In this document: positions 12,871 to 23,952 of the stretch, piece after piece
Position numbering within the stretch: the stretch's first letter is position 1
Layout: each line of letters starts with the position of its first letter
DNA from: Engraulis encrasicolus
Lineage: Eukaryota > Chordata > Actinopteri > Clupeiformes > Engraulidae
Assembly: GCF_034702125.1 (NCBI RefSeq)
Contig: NC_085868.1
Span: forward strand, 43,024,047 to 43,088,046
DNA: 64,000 nucleotides
Direction: 5' to 3'
Notes under the pieces: model-generated
Databases searched by the model: none
Told to the model about the DNA's origin: nothing
The model's input: the letters and a program-made list of their open reading frames with translations, nothing else
Translations under genes and position numbers: made by a program

Positions 12871-13320
12871 GCCAATCTTTTCCAGGGGATTAGAGCGGTG
12901 CTGGTGCATGATCCCTCACCAGTGATGTTCCAAACCAAAGTGCGTACCTGTGAAGCACCGGCATTCATACCAGGTTGCGGGGTTTTTCGTTTTGTTTTTA
13001 CCCCATGTGACTCTATATTACCCGGATGAACCTGCTGACATGTTGTCATCATGATTAGCAGTTATATTTTTTGGTTTGCAATGCAAACCAACTTTCCTCT
13101 TCCTCAACGCTTAGATATTAAAAGATAACTTAAGCCAATTTGGACATGCAGTTGTAATGCTCACACTAACCTGAACTTGTCAGTACCTGAAAGTTTTTTT
13201 CAGCCTTTTCCGAGATTCTGGTCTTTGTAATGGGGGCAGAGTTCGTTTACATTTGAAAAAAATATATATCTTGATTTATTTCTAATAGCATCCAAGAAGT
13301 TATGCAAAATCAGCAGACAA
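12871..13320. other. Anonymous sequence
   Basis: No gene or repeat recognised. Confidence 0.35.
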
Positions 13321-13434
13321 CTACACAGTAAATGGTGTGGTGTTAATTCAACACTTATAGAGTTGATTTGACGTCATTTGGACGCAAATTAACTCTCTAA
13401 GTGTTAAATGAGCACTGCAGAATTTACTGTGTAG
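13321..13434. mobile_element. MITE, CTACACAGTAAAT family, clean copy
   Basis: 114 bp with inverted ends CTACACAGTAAAT and ATTTACTGTGTAG, and a second inner inverted pair built on AACACTTATAGAGTT/AACTCTCTAAGTGTT. It has no coding capacity and no certain TSD. Confidence 0.75.
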
Positions 13435-13776
13435 CAAACAGCGATACCTTTTGGGTATAATATTTGGAATAGGCCTGTGTTCATGTAAACGAAGGCTGCC
13501 CCCATTAGAATAGTTCAGATCTTGGAAAGGGCTGAGCCGAAAAATGCAGCATCACCGGGTACTGACAAGTCAAGGGTATAGCGTGTGCAATACAACAGCA
13601 TATTGAAATTGGCAAAAGTGCTCCTTTAAGCATGAACACGCCAGTTGGTTTGAGATTAGGTGCGAGAACGGGTACTGGTACAGTGCTCAGGCGGCCTGAT
13701 CGTGCCTAGAATGGGGCAAAGGGTTGAGTCAGGTCTCAGTCAGGTCTGATGTCTTCCTAACAAGATCTAAAAGAGC

Positions 13777-13811
<35 letters not shown>

Positions 13812-14221
13812 TTTCTTTATCCCTTTATCCCCGCTTCCCCTCTTGCCTCCAGACCCTTCCCAATTACCAGAAAGTCTCTAGTTCTACTAAAAGAGCCGCT
13901 GTGCTTTCAATTAAGTGCTGAAAAATGAAGGCAAAAAATACCATGTGGATGATAACCCTTTTTTTCCTGTGAATGTAGAGACCTGCTGAGACCTGTGTGT
14001 GTGTGCGTGCGTGAGCGTGCGTGCGTGCGTGCGTGCGTGCGTGTGTCAAAAGTAAGCTCCCCTCAGCATGGTTTTATGTAACTGTTGACCCTTAGTGTGT
14101 GCTGTGTCTTCATTCCTATTTATATGGTGTGTTTTGATTTGCAGTGGACATTTATTTTGCTGTGTTTTCTGCCTTTTGTTTATTTAATTTGCTGTGCCTT
14201 GTTTGTCGTGAATATTATAAT
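13435..14221. other. Anonymous sequence with two short arrays
   Basis: Contains (CA)n at 13781-13809 and a mixed (GT)/(GTGC) array at 13994-14046. No gene recognised. Confidence 0.5.
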
Positions 14222-14385
14222 TTGCACTTAACTGACGCTTTAATTTGTATTCAAAGCGACTTACAGTTATTATTTTTTTCAGGGTATTGGTTACAGTCCC
14301 TGGAGCAATGTGGGGTTAGGTGCTTTGATCAAGGGCATGTAACCAGTGAGACCTGTGGTCCTATTTGGATGGAGGTAACGGGTGT
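14222..14385 (-). mobile_element. tRNA-type SINE family S2, 3' portion
   Basis: On the plus strand it reads AACTGACGCTTTAATTTGTA...CAAAGCGACTTACAG, then GGTATTGGTTACAGTCCC and GCAATGTGGGGTTAGGTGC. That is the reverse complement of a SINE body ending in the fish-typical AAGTCGCTTTG...AGTGTAATG tail. Other copies are at 15441, 29366 and 35860. The tRNA head is missing here. Confidence 0.6.
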
Positions 14386-15440
14386 AAAGGTTTTTATTCC
14401 TTTGACATGACTTACCTATGGGTTGACAGGGCAGGCACTAGGACCCAGTGGAAGCTTGAGTAACAAGAGCACACCCCCTTCTAGTGTTTAAATTTCTGTA
14501 AACGGTTGCACCTGCGAGACGACAGGCCCTGACTCACCTGGGCTTGCTGGAGCTATCTGGCCAGTAGTTTGTGTTGCTGCTGTGGAGTTGTGTGGGAATT
14601 CTCCAGTCATTGCTTGTGCTGTGTGCAGTATAAGTGAAGCTTCTCGCTGGGTCTGACTCCAAGGTGGAGGGTGTGCTTGACTCCCGAACCGCTCTGCCAT
14701 GCCCTTTAGGACTAAGACACGTTTAACAGCGTGTTGGGGACTGGGGGGACACCACCGTCTTTCCTGGGGGTTTCTTTTCATTTGTTTGTTTGTTTATTTT
14801 ATACTTCTACCACAAGCTCTGTTGAGGTGGTCTGGTTACTCTCGTGCAGCGTTTCATTTACATAGTGTGGCTTGGTGTAGTCCATCTGGTGTGGTACATT
14901 TACCTGAGTTGGGGATTGGCTTAGTGATTGACTTCTTGAACCTGATTGGTATACTCTGCATTGGGAACAACATTTACTAACAGTGTGCAGTGGCTTTCCT
15001 TCATTTGAGTTGTATTTTTATTTACTTTGAGTTTGTGTGTTATTACTTTTGTTGCTGTGTCCATTCTTCTTGTTCCCGCGATGTAAGTGTATCTCTAAGA
15101 AATAATAATTATTGTCTTATCTGCCACTCAGTAGAAGTACTCTGTAGCCTTACTTGGTTTGCACCTTTTGCCGCTCACATGAGTGCAAAATGCTCTGTAT
15201 AATGCCAATGGAGTTGTGATTTTGTCCATACCTGCCTGTCCTCTGACAAATTTGCACATTTGAGTAACAGACATGAAAAGAGAAAAATAAAAAGAAATAT
15301 ATGTTTTGTAACAACTGTGTCCTCAAGCTCATTCTGAACCTGTCGGGGAAAATTGTGTGATCATAATTTCAGGGTTGTCTCGCCCTATAATGAGACTGGC
15401 GTAGTCACCTTTTCATCTGAGTAGTAAGTTTAAAATCTGA
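14386..15440. other. Anonymous sequence
   Basis: No ORF of interest. It ends in an A-rich stretch with AATAAA-like signals (about 15275-15310), so a retroelement remnant or a transcript 3' end is possible, but nothing confirms either. Confidence 0.25.
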
Positions 15441-15562
15441 TAATAACACTCGGTTACAGGCACTTCAGCCATGGATGGAGATGTAGGCAGAGGTCAGTGG
15501 AGATTCGAACCTGCAACCCCAGATTGAAAGACCAACTCTCTAACCACTAGGCCACAGCTATT
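15441..15562 (-). mobile_element. tRNA-derived SINE family S2, 5' portion
   Basis: The minus strand shows a tRNA-like head: A-box-like TGGCCTAGTGGTTAGAGAGT and B box GGTTCGAATCT about 30 nt further on, followed by CATGGCTGAAGTGCC. Box spacing fits a pol III promoter. It lacks a full cloverleaf, so it is a SINE head and not a tRNA gene. Confidence 0.7.
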
Positions 15563-17678
15563 TATAGGTCATTGACTTTTTTAGTTGTGGGTCTACAATT
15601 GCGTGCAACCAGCTGATTACCACCATCAGCTGATTATCATCACCAGCTGACTCCCCTCTCATGAGCGCGGCGCTGAAACAACCGATTGACTGAATTAACA
15701 AATAGGTGTGCAGGTGCGGAGAAGGGGAGGATCGGCAGACGAGGCAGCAAGGCAGGGAGGTGCAGGTGGACAAGGCGGACTCCAGGAACGACAGAAACGC
15801 CGAGGCGGCCGGCCGGAGATTGAGGAGTTCTGGACTGAATTGGTTGTTGAAGTCAACCAACGCACCAACCCAAGTTGAGTACACAATCTTGCTTGCCTTG
15901 CCATTATTGTGTGCGTGTGTGCCTGCTGCTGATATACCACTGATCAAGGACTGTTTTCTGTCGTAGAGGGAGCTTTCCTGCCAGAGTCTCACACTGCTGC
16001 AGAGCCGGCTCAACGCGCACCACGCCTCCTGGGAATTGAAGGTGGCTTGGGAGAGCGTAACGACCAGCTTTATCTGAGGCTCAGCTGGGCTGCTGGGCTA
16101 GCGTTGGGTGGACTCTGCGCGCTCCCGCTGGCTCAAGGACAAATGATAGGGTAGCGTTGTTGGAAATCCGGACTTATTGAGACTTGTGCGATCTTGGATC
16201 CTTTGAACTGTTGCCGCTCTGGCATACTTTTTTTAAATGGACAAAGCTGACTGAACTTCTCGGGGTGGCTCCGTGGGGTATTTGTTTATTTGGGGATATT
16301 TATTAATTGTGTTTTTTATATGTTCTTGCCCGGGATTTCAGTCTTTTGTAACAATATAATAAATTGTAAAACTTTTATCTTGACTCTTCCATTTTTCCAA
16401 CTGTGGTAATTAATTAATTTATGCTGGTGTTCGAACCACACACTTTGTGTGACACGTTCGTGCGCGCTTACCTGTTTTTTGTGTTGCTTGTATTAATAAC
16501 GTGCTATATTATTCTCATATGTAGATTCGACAATACAGTTCAAATTGCTGAATTGATCTTGACATGTGAGCGGGAATTGTTATCTGAAACAACTGTCGCT
16601 TTTCACTTCTCCACTTAAACTTTGACCACGTCACATCTCAAAATTCCTGCATGGAAGCTGGCCGAGAAAGAAAATCCACATTCAGAAGTAGCTTGCGAAG
16701 CTGAGTGGGAAATCACGAATCTGACGAGAGCAAGGCTATTAAAGAGAGGCATTGCTTTAATAATTATATGATAAAGCAAACTAATCATATTTCGCATCAT
16801 TTGTTTGCTCTCATAACACATGCTTCAGTTCAGAGCCTCCTGAAGCGAAACTGAAAGTGACAGATGACAATAATAACTGTGACGGCAACCAAAGTATACA
16901 CTTCAGTAGTAAATAATTAAGTGCCATCATAAAGGCTGTAGCGGACCAATCAACTCGCCTCATTTGTTTGTCTAAACAGCAATCAATAGAGGGATTAAAA
17001 CCCTTGCAAATTGCACATAAGGCTAGATTTATAATCCATGAAGAAACAAACAAACTAAAATGAGGAGTTGCACTTGGCGCCATGCTGTAATGCACTGCAC
17101 GTCTCGGCTCAGTGGCGGCATATGTGAGTCTTTGACGGCTGTCTGTCGTGCCTCTCCATCACACAGTGCATTAGTGACAGGCAGGGGCATGCTAAGCAAT
17201 AAAGCTAGTCGAGCCCAGCCAGGCTAATTGCTCCATTAAGACGTGATGCAAATCCAATAGAGGGGCGTCATTCAAGGCTGCTATTTAGCTCCAATGACCA
17301 CAAATCAGTGTGTGGGTGGGTGGGGGGAGTTAAGTCGCAGGCACACGTAGGCTATGTAGGCCGACAGATAAATACTGCCGCCTTGCTTCAGAGTTTGTGT
17401 ATCTTGATGATAGACGTTACATAATCATTAAACCATGGTGTTCTGTCTCTGTGGAGTGATGTACTGTACATCCACATACTCATACTCTTTCTCTCTTTCT
17501 CACACAAGAACACACTGCAGCAAGGCCTACGCTCGAGAGAATCGCAGCTCCTTCAGCGAAGGTCAGCTATTCATAGGTGCTGCATGCATGCACATGTAAG
17601 GGCTTCAACTTAGCGCCTTGTGCTGTATGTATGTTATGTGAATGCTCCCTCTTTGCATGGTTAACACCAGACGAGTGA
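15563..17678. other. Anonymous sequence, part possibly retroelement-derived
   Basis: 15680-16400 is G/C-richer than its surroundings and ends in a region with AATAAA (about 16360) and several T-rich runs, reminiscent of an LTR or non-coding 3' end. No matching second copy lies in the window, so this stays a guess. 16400-17678 shows nothing recognisable. Confidence 0.25.
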
Positions 17679-18266
17679 GAGTCTATGGGGCACCTAAGTC
17701 TCCACCCCTTCCGGACGGCTCATGGGGCTGGGAAAGCCAAAATTTTTGACTGGGCTTTAATGGACTGATCAAAGCTATTTTCCGATCCGCCTCGCATTCC
17801 TCCGTCGATCACACATATGCTGTACCTCAGAATTAAAGATAACCAATGGTGTGTTTGTTCACTTCACTTGACAAGCGTTTTTTGAGTTGTGTGCATGCAG
17901 AAATATGTAATTATTGGACTACACAACATAAGCTGCATGTCCGACGTGCAGCCACTTAAGCCGCAATGCAGCGGCAGGGTTGGCTGTGCCTCGGTTCACG
18001 TCAAATATGCGAGGCGCACATTGTAGTCTCTAACACAGCTTTGCGCTAAAGCTAAAATAACCTTTCTTGCGTGCCGAAAAGGAGTGGTCTTACGGCGCAA
18101 ATCCAAACCTTTAAAATTCACTGCCATCATATGTGAAATCCGGAGCACATGCCAAACAGGATGGGGATTTAGCTTGACTCTCTCCATTAACTCCCATTCA
18201 AAATGTTGAGAGCTTCAGCCCCACGACTCGGAAGTAGAAGGGCGTGACTTAGGTGCCCCACAGGCT
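17679..18266. mobile_element. ~590-bp TIR element (MITE-like)
   Basis: The left end GTCTATGGGGCACCTAAGTC is inverted at the right end as GACTTAGGTGCCCCACAGGC. The similarity extends inward about 50 bp (CCCCTTCCG, TGGGGCTG). No transposase frame and no certain TSD. Confidence 0.65.
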
Positions 18267-18736
18267 ACCAATACAGTTTCTCGTAGGATAGGTGTGGTTT
18301 GCTATTGCCAATGGCCGTCTATTGGACGTTACAAATGTGTCATTTGACATACGAAGCCCATAGCCAATCGTGTCAGTTGTATCTATTCAAACAAACTGCA
18401 GTCATAGCCTCTGCATCTCCATCTGCATCTGCCACTGCATCCACCCCTCCCTGCTCTCTGATTGGAGCCCAAGATCTGGTACCCTCGCTTAGGGATAGAA
18501 TCAGATGCTATCTTTGAGGTCGGAAAGATTGTGCAAAGCAGCATGGGATTTCCCAGATGAGCGCCCTCTCTGTTTTTCTCCTCTCTTAACCATCACAATG
18601 TGTTTCTCTATATTAGATTGACTTTGCCTATAGGAAGCGCTTTTGCCTTACTTTCATTGTACTTTATTTTCCTTTATTCAATGGCGACCTCTGAGTTGCC
18701 GACCCATGGGCTCTCATTCTGTCTCCTCTTCCTCCA

Positions 18737-18739
<3 letters not shown>
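18267..18739. other. Anonymous sequence
   Basis: No gene or repeat recognised. Confidence 0.35.

Positions 18740-18786
<47 letters not shown>
18740..18786. repeat. (CT)n microsatellite
   Basis: About 23 CT units. Confidence 0.95.
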
Positions 18787-18788
<2 letters not shown>

Positions 18789-19160
18789 ATATTATAAATT
18801 AATTCAAGGCTGTGTGATGTTTGGTGGTGGGTGACTCCCTCTAAATCTCTTAGTGGGCAGAGGGCCATGCATGACAGCGTTTAGCATTTCTTCTCCAATG
18901 CCATACTGCACCAGGGGGAAAGACCAGCCCTTCCCACTCCTCTAATTTACTGCACGGGGATGGGCTATGGCCTGGTCTGGTGTGTGCAGTGAAAGCTAAC
19001 CAGCTTGCCCCCTTCATGGATCAATTCTCTGCGCAACTGCCCCCAGTGTTGATCAAAGATATTAGGCACTGTAAGTCGACCTCTACTTCACCTTTGTAGA
19101 GGGCGGGGGCGGGGTGGGTTGGGGGCTTCTCTGTGATTTATATAGAATGCCCTCAAGGGG
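18787..19160. other. Anonymous sequence
   Basis: No gene recognised. Confidence 0.35.
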
Positions 19161-19264
19161 GAGGAAGAAGAAGAAGAAGAAGAAGAAGAGAGAAGAAGAA
19201 GAAGAAGAAGAAGAGAGAAGAAGAAGAAGAAGAAGAAGAAGAAGAAAAGGGAGGAGGAGGAGGA
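19161..19264. repeat. (AAG)n purine tract
   Basis: About 100 nt of purine-only sequence, mainly AAG units interrupted by GAG, ending in GGA units. The Lys/Glu frames across it are artefacts. Confidence 0.92.
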
Positions 19265-20467
19265 ATAGGACTGTGGGGTTGTGGGAAGGGGGGTAGGCAT
19301 TACTTGCATTGACATACTGATATACCGTACATAACCAACATTATCAATATCATAACAATGACCAGTATTTTATTTGAATTATATATGCACAAAGGCCCTT
19401 GTGGTTGTGTGAAGGGTCAATAATGGTATACTGACCTTAACAATCAAAGGCGTATGGCTAGTGGGCAGTCATGGGTGAGCGGTTGAGAAGGGTCCAGCTG
19501 CAGTAAAACAGTTCCACCCCTAATGCAAGCACGCCCATGGGCGTTCCCGGCATTTGCCGTATTGGCCAATCGTGAAGGGATACTGCATGATGTCATTTTC
19601 AAGGCCATTTCCGGATGAAGGCTCCATGTTTTCAAAGATATCCCGTGCAAATTGTTATCTTCCAGAGAAACGTTTCACTGAACATTCCCCTGACATAATA
19701 TTCTCAACAATTTATGTAAGAAAGTGAGATAAATCACACGTTTTCTAATCCCAATATGTATTTTGCTTTGTCTTCCCGTACCTCGGACATTGTAGCCTAC
19801 TGTTTAGAACTCGTGTCGCTATGCACAGATTTGTCATAACGTATCAGGTCGCCAAAATGCTTTGATTTCAACACAACGTTGACACATTGACAGTAAATAC
19901 TGTATATATTGCCTAAATATATACTGTCAATGCGTTGGCATTACCTCACCTAGCTGTGTATCGAGGTCACTGTTAACACTGGGTAGGCTATATGATTAAA
20001 CCACAGATTTATCCTTTCCAGGATATTAACACACCCCGACAAATAATAATTAAAAAAACCCTTTTAGGCGAGGTTGTTCACTTGGTAAGACATGATATAG
20101 GCTACTTAGAAAAGTTGTACGATGTACATCAGCAACACATTCCCGACTTTTTGAAGTAGGCCTAATGAGTGTCACCTCACCACAGTTATGTGGCCAGCTT
20201 GAAAAGAGCAGATATTAATGAAAAAATATGAAATAGTATTTGAAATAGCAATAGGCTATTTGTTTGTTTTATTGGAGAAAACTATTTCTTCATTACCATA
20301 GGCCTACCATACTCCATGTCTGTCTATGATTTAGGAGTGACCACACCATTGAAGCTTACCTCTTTATCCAAAAGAGGTTCCAGATTGGCCTGTCTTAATT
20401 CAAAGGCCATCAGAAAACAGAGAAAAATTTTCCTACCATCATAACCAGTGTTTGTGCATACATAATC
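19265..20467. other. Anonymous sequence with a SINE-head fragment
   Basis: About 19459-19480 matches the first bases of SINE family S1 (GGGCAGTCATGGGTGAGCGG) but no further. The rest has no recognised feature. Confidence 0.35.
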
Positions 20468-20628
20468 AGGGCCGCTGACAGCTTTGGCTTTGCCCAGGAC
20501 AAAGTCATCTGAAAGGGCCCCCCACTCAATACATAGACTACATACAATGTAATGAGGACCCATTCCTGGACCCCTCGTCTCACTGGGCCCAGGTCAACGG
20601 ACCCCTTTGTCCCCCCTGTCAGCTTCCC
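20468..20628. repeat. Dispersed repeat family B, copy
   Basis: GGGCCGCTGACAGCTTTGGC, CCCAGGACAAAGTCATCTGA and the paired GGGCCCC/GGGCCCAGG blocks, in the same order as 1946-2093. Confidence 0.75.
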
Positions 20629-20929
20629 TGCATGTAGGCCACATACATTGCTGAAAGAAGTGAACGAGACAGGAATGAAATGTGAATTTATTTCTGTTTA
20701 CTTTTACACTATGAAGTGTGAACAGTCAACAAGAGGGTTAACACAAAGTTTGAAATTGTGTTTGACCAGTCTCCAATGTGCATTTAACTAATAACTAAAA
20801 ATAAGGCATTGGCATTAAATATAGACTGATACATACTATAAATACAGACACCCAAACAGTGTGCAATAATAAGATTAACATACTGATGGACAATAAATAC
20901 ACAAACACAGTGGACACACACACACGGCA

Positions 20930-21400
20930 GGAGGAGTTCATACAGGTGGTGTGAAGATGCTGTATACAAGGTGCAATGAGTAAAGTGTAAGTGGCATGGT
21001 GAAAGAAGTGTTCATGGAATATTCTCCCGTGTCCTTGGTTATTCATGTGGTTTTCTGGGAGTCTGATGGGTTGTGGAAAGAAGTCGTTTCCCAGTGTGCT
21101 TTTGCAGCACCGCATGCTGGGCTAGCGCTTCCCTGATGGTAGTAGGGAGAACAGGTAGGGGTGATCTTATGAGCTTTTCTGCTGTCCTCACCACTCTCTG
21201 TACTGCCTTCTAGTCTTCAGCTTGACGGCTGCCATGCCAGACAGAGAGGCTGCTGGTCAGGATGCTCTCAATGACACCCCTGTAGAAGGTGGTGAGTGCC
21301 GTTGTGGGGAGGTCGGCTCTTCTCTCATCCTTCGCAGGAAGTGGAGTAGTGTCTGTGCCTTTTTGAGATGGTGGAGCCATGTGGTGCAGTTGGCAGAGGA
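20930..21400 (-). pseudogene. LINE reverse-transcriptase C-terminal remnant and 3' UTR
   Basis: Minus-strand translations match the distal part of an L2/CR1/Rex-like LINE ORF2: FLRRMRE in one frame, TTFYRGVIESILTS in another, then KAVQRVVRTAEKLI after an in-frame TAG at 21210-21212. The order and motifs parallel the LINE at 43118-43555 (FYRGTIES, LQRVVNTAKKIIG). Frameshifts, the stop and a deletion of the segment after the PLP motif make it dead. Its upper part overlaps the candidate terminal exon at 21210-21491. Confidence 0.75.
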
Positions 21401-21491
21401 GGAGCGGCACAGTGGTTGGTGCTGGGTTGATCAGGTTCAGATCCGAAGTTGCTGGTGTCATCAGCCCTCCCTCTGAAAACTGGCTCTGTGC
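21210..21491 (-). CDS. Candidate terminal exon B' (LINE-derived 3' half)
   Basis: A good acceptor (T-rich tract then GACAG) precedes 21491. In the phase set by exon A' the frame is open for 93 codons and stops at 21210. The first 30 or so codons correspond to exon B (22250-22344). The rest reads into the LINE remnant, first out of the LINE frame and then in it (TTFYRGVIES). If transcribed, this would be a C-terminus captured from a retrotransposon. No known domain outside the LINE part. Confidence 0.25.
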   Translation of the reverse strand, partial: AQSQFSEGGLMTPATSDLNLINPAPTTVPLLLCQLHHMAPPSQKGTDTTPLPAKDERRADLPTTALTTFYRGVIESILTSSLSVWHGSRQAED

Positions 21492-21714
21492 CTGTCAAAA
21501 AAAGGCATGTTAATGTTATGAATGACAATTAAGACAAAAACAACCAACCCCTATCTACCTACAGAAGGACATGACATGAGCACGTGCATATGCTTGTGCA
21601 CATGCCCCCCCCACACACTGCTACTGTCTTAAAGTTTGGTGCACGTGCATGCATGCACGCCTATTCTCCCCCCTTTGCCTCAAGTCAAGTGTGCATTTTA
21701 GTAGTTGTCCTCAC

Positions 21715-21883
21715 CTGCACATGTGTGAAGAGCAGGAAGATTGGAGGTTGAGGATGAAGAGGCAGGGCAGGAGGTTCTCCTTGTGAGCGGCCCTGGTCCT
21801 GATGCTGATTGCCCATCACCACGCTGTGGCTCATCAAACCCATTACCGGCATATCAATGCTGAACAGGAACGACTGCTTCCAT
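21715..21883 (-). CDS. Candidate internal exon A' (duplicate of A)
   Basis: 169 nt between an acceptor (TGCGTGCAG) and a consensus-like donor (CAG/GTGAGG). One nucleotide plus 56 open codons, ending in THVQ at a codon boundary. It is homologous to exon A (22570-22690): the translations share LMxHxxVM, DQ, PP, LHPQPP and FTHVQ. The 48-nt length difference can be placed in several gaps, each a multiple of three. The product is unrecognised. The (CA)n array immediately upstream in the transcript sense weakens the acceptor's pyrimidine tract. Confidence 0.3.
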
Positions 21884-21898
21884 CTGCACGCATGCACA

Positions 21899-22016
<118 letters not shown>

Positions 22017-22249
22017 AGGGATACATAGAATACACTACATAAAAATCACACCCATCATTTTAATGCAGAACACCAGGCTGAAGAGATACACAGCTTCTGG
22101 CCTGTGCAGGGATCACTACAGTGCCAGTGTTTTGTATTATCCTCTATCCACATTTTTTTTCAATAAATAAACACAGCACAGAAAGGAATTACTGTATGAA
22201 ATACTTATTGGTCTAGTGCAGAACAAAACAGATTCAGTGTTTTACTCAC

Positions 22250-22344
22250 CACTGTGTGCAAGTTTCTGTGTTCAGCTCAGGTGGAAGCCTCCATCACAAC
22301 ATGTTGATTCTGACATTAACCATCCTTCAGAAAACTGCCTCTGC
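22250..22344 (-). CDS. Candidate exon B (short, in-frame stop)
   Basis: An acceptor (TTTCTGACAG) and a donor (AGTG/GTGAGT) delimit 95 nt. In the phase set by exon A the frame stops at the sixth codon (AEAVF then TGA), so this would be a terminal exon after A, or a decayed copy of B'. Related to the first ~90 nt of B'. Confidence 0.2.
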
Positions 22345-22569
22345 CTGTCAGAAATAGCAAAATAATGTTAACACAACAAGGTAGTATCTTAAAAATATCC
22401 TTAACCAAAGACAGACAGACACACACTGCCACTGTCTTGGTTCTAGGACACACACACGCCCTTTAAGGGTCACATCACATGTAATGGCCGGGTTCTCACT
22501 CACTCACTCACTCCTTTTATCCTACTTTTGCCTCAGACAATGCAGTGAGTTTTTAAAAATTGGCCTTAC

Positions 22570-22690
22570 CTGCACATGTGTGAAGGACAGGAAGGGAGGT
22601 TGAGGATGGAGCTGCCAGTCAGGAGGTCCAGAGCTGTCCTGGTCCATCACCATCATGTGGATCATCAACCCCAACCCCAACTTCTTATAT
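22570..22690 (-). CDS. Candidate internal exon A
   Basis: 121 nt between an acceptor (GTTCACGCAG) and a strong donor (CAG/GTAAGG). It has 1 nt plus 40 open codons. The leading single nucleotide completes the two-nucleotide overhang left by candidate exon 2, and the exon ends in phase 0. A and A' have incompatible phases for joining to each other, so they could only be alternatives. No family recognised; short, Met/His/Pro-rich. Confidence 0.3.
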
Positions 22691-22713
22691 CTGCGTGAAC
22701 ACATTCACGAACA

Positions 22714-22715
<2 letters not shown>

Positions 22716-22761
<46 letters not shown>
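22716..22761. repeat. (CA)n microsatellite
   Basis: About 22 CA units next to candidate exon A. Confidence 0.95.
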
Positions 22762-22763
<2 letters not shown>

Positions 22764-22858
22764 AGGCGAGATACAGGTTATATGGCACATTAGGAGGCAT
22801 GGGTATTGTTGCACTCTAGATGTTTAGAAATAAGTAGGTGCGTGGACCCAAAAAGTAG

Positions 22859-23030
22859 AGTTCAATGTGGGAGTACACTAAATAAGACACTGAGGTCAAG
22901 TCACTGCTCTCTGATGGCAGCAACCTGAAACATCTGCTCTACTCTGCTCTGAGAAAAATAAAACAAAAAATCTGCTTGTGCTTGACCTTAGTGTCTTATT
23001 TAGTGTGTGAACCTGCTCCCACATTGAACT
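22859..23030. mobile_element. Fold-back element in a candidate intron
   Basis: Inverted arms of about 43-50 bp: AGTTCAATGTGGGAG...ACTAAATAAGACACTGAGG and its reverse complement at 22981-23030, around an ~80-bp centre with GCTCTACTCTGCTCTGAG. No ORF. MITE-like. Confidence 0.7.
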
Positions 23031-23395
23031 ATATGGCACATTTAAAATCAGACCCAATGACAAGTCAAGTCAATGCAACGGACATGAACCGACCATTACA
23101 TTAAAATAACAGACTAAACAGTCTTTGGATGATTGAAGAGGCAGGAGAGATGACGAGGGGCCTCGATCCAGTAGCATTTATTTACTTCCCAATCTGCTCG
23201 TTAGCACCTGTTAACTTAACGATCGCGGACATTAATGGCGCTAATGTACATACTTTGAGCGAAAATTACAACGAAAATATCAACACAAACGTAACAGAAT
23301 ATCTTCCCATCAAAGATCAATAAAGTAGCAGAGAAATTAAAGTACAGAAACATCATTAAATAGTTTGTGACACGGAGGAAAAAAACACAGCTTAC

Positions 23396-23496
23396 CCCTT
23401 GCCAATCTTCCCGAAGTGAGGAAGAGTTCCGGGTGCCACACCAATTAACGCCCCATCAGAAACAATAGGTAACGATAAACCCATCCCAAGTGGTAT
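23396..23496 (-). CDS. Candidate exon 2
   Basis: 101 nt, open in the phase set by exon 1, ending with a two-nucleotide overhang at AAGGG/GTAAGC. The translation (GLSLPIVSDGALIG, then GTLPHFGKIG) is protein-like but unrecognised. The acceptor (TAATGTAG) has a weak pyrimidine tract. An internal ATG at codon 5 could be an alternative start. Confidence 0.3.
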
Positions 23497-23566
23497 CTAC
23501 ATTAGCCCATATATTTTGAGAAGTTCACTAAGAGAAAATATAAAGGTTTATTTTTAGCACTACTAC

Positions 23567-23628
23567 ATCAAGTCGGTTTTATTTACAATTTCTTTAGCCT
23601 ACATGCACTGGTCAAGAATTGAAATTAC
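23567..23628 (-). mobile_element. LINE 3'-end remnant
   Basis: TCAAGTCGGTTTTATTTACA and the following TTTCTTTAGCCTACATGCAC match the extreme 3' end of the LINE at 42372-42450 (TCAAGTAGGTTTTATTGTCA, TTTCTTTACATGCACTGG). Only the terminal ~60 bp remain; it lies between candidate exons 1 and 2. Confidence 0.6.
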
Positions 23629-23742
23629 GTTTAACACCAGGTTGAACAAATATGACACCTCCGACTTTCTGTTCGCACTCCGACTAAGTCAACTCGTAAA
23701 GTAACCGTTATGTATATTCATGCATTTTATTCGAAATCTTAC

Positions 23743-23841
23743 CGACAGTTGAGTGATCGCTGCAGCGAAATCCATCCAGCGAAATCCATCCAGTCGTTTT
23801 AATAAGTCCCGCGCGGCGCTTGTGTTGTCATTCGACAGCAT
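23743..23841 (-). CDS. Candidate first coding exon
   Basis: From the ATG at 23841, 33 codons run to a donor (GTCG/GTAAGA). The frame is also open upstream through a codon chain containing SNAPLAVQVSEV, so the start could lie further 5'. The translation includes SAARDLLKRLDGF. A 14-bp direct repeat (GGATGGATTTCGCT) sits near the 3' end. Locally more CpG-rich than the surroundings. No homologue recognised; coding status rests only on the open phase chain with exons 2 and A or A'. Confidence 0.3.
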
Positions 23842-23952
23842 GTCACTGACTTCAGAAACTTGAACAGCCAAAGGGGCGTTACTGTGAGGGCGGTCTAGTA
23901 AGGAGGAATGGGCGTAGCGGTATTAGCTGGACAAGACGCAGCTGGACCATAT

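Noticed and set aside
14488..14781. 97-codon minus-strand frame
   Set aside because: No recognised motif, overlapping frames are equally open, and no phase-compatible neighbours were found.
15441..15562. Possible tRNA gene on the minus strand
   Set aside because: A and B boxes are present, but no acceptor stem or cloverleaf pairs, and the sequence continues into a SINE body.
15640..16400. A second LTR retrotransposon
   Set aside because: LTR-like composition and an AATAAA, but no second copy, primer site or pol sequence nearby.
19845..19945. Inverted repeat around TATATACTGTCAATG
   Set aside because: Arms are short, AT-rich and mismatched; not distinguishable from chance in this AT-rich sequence.
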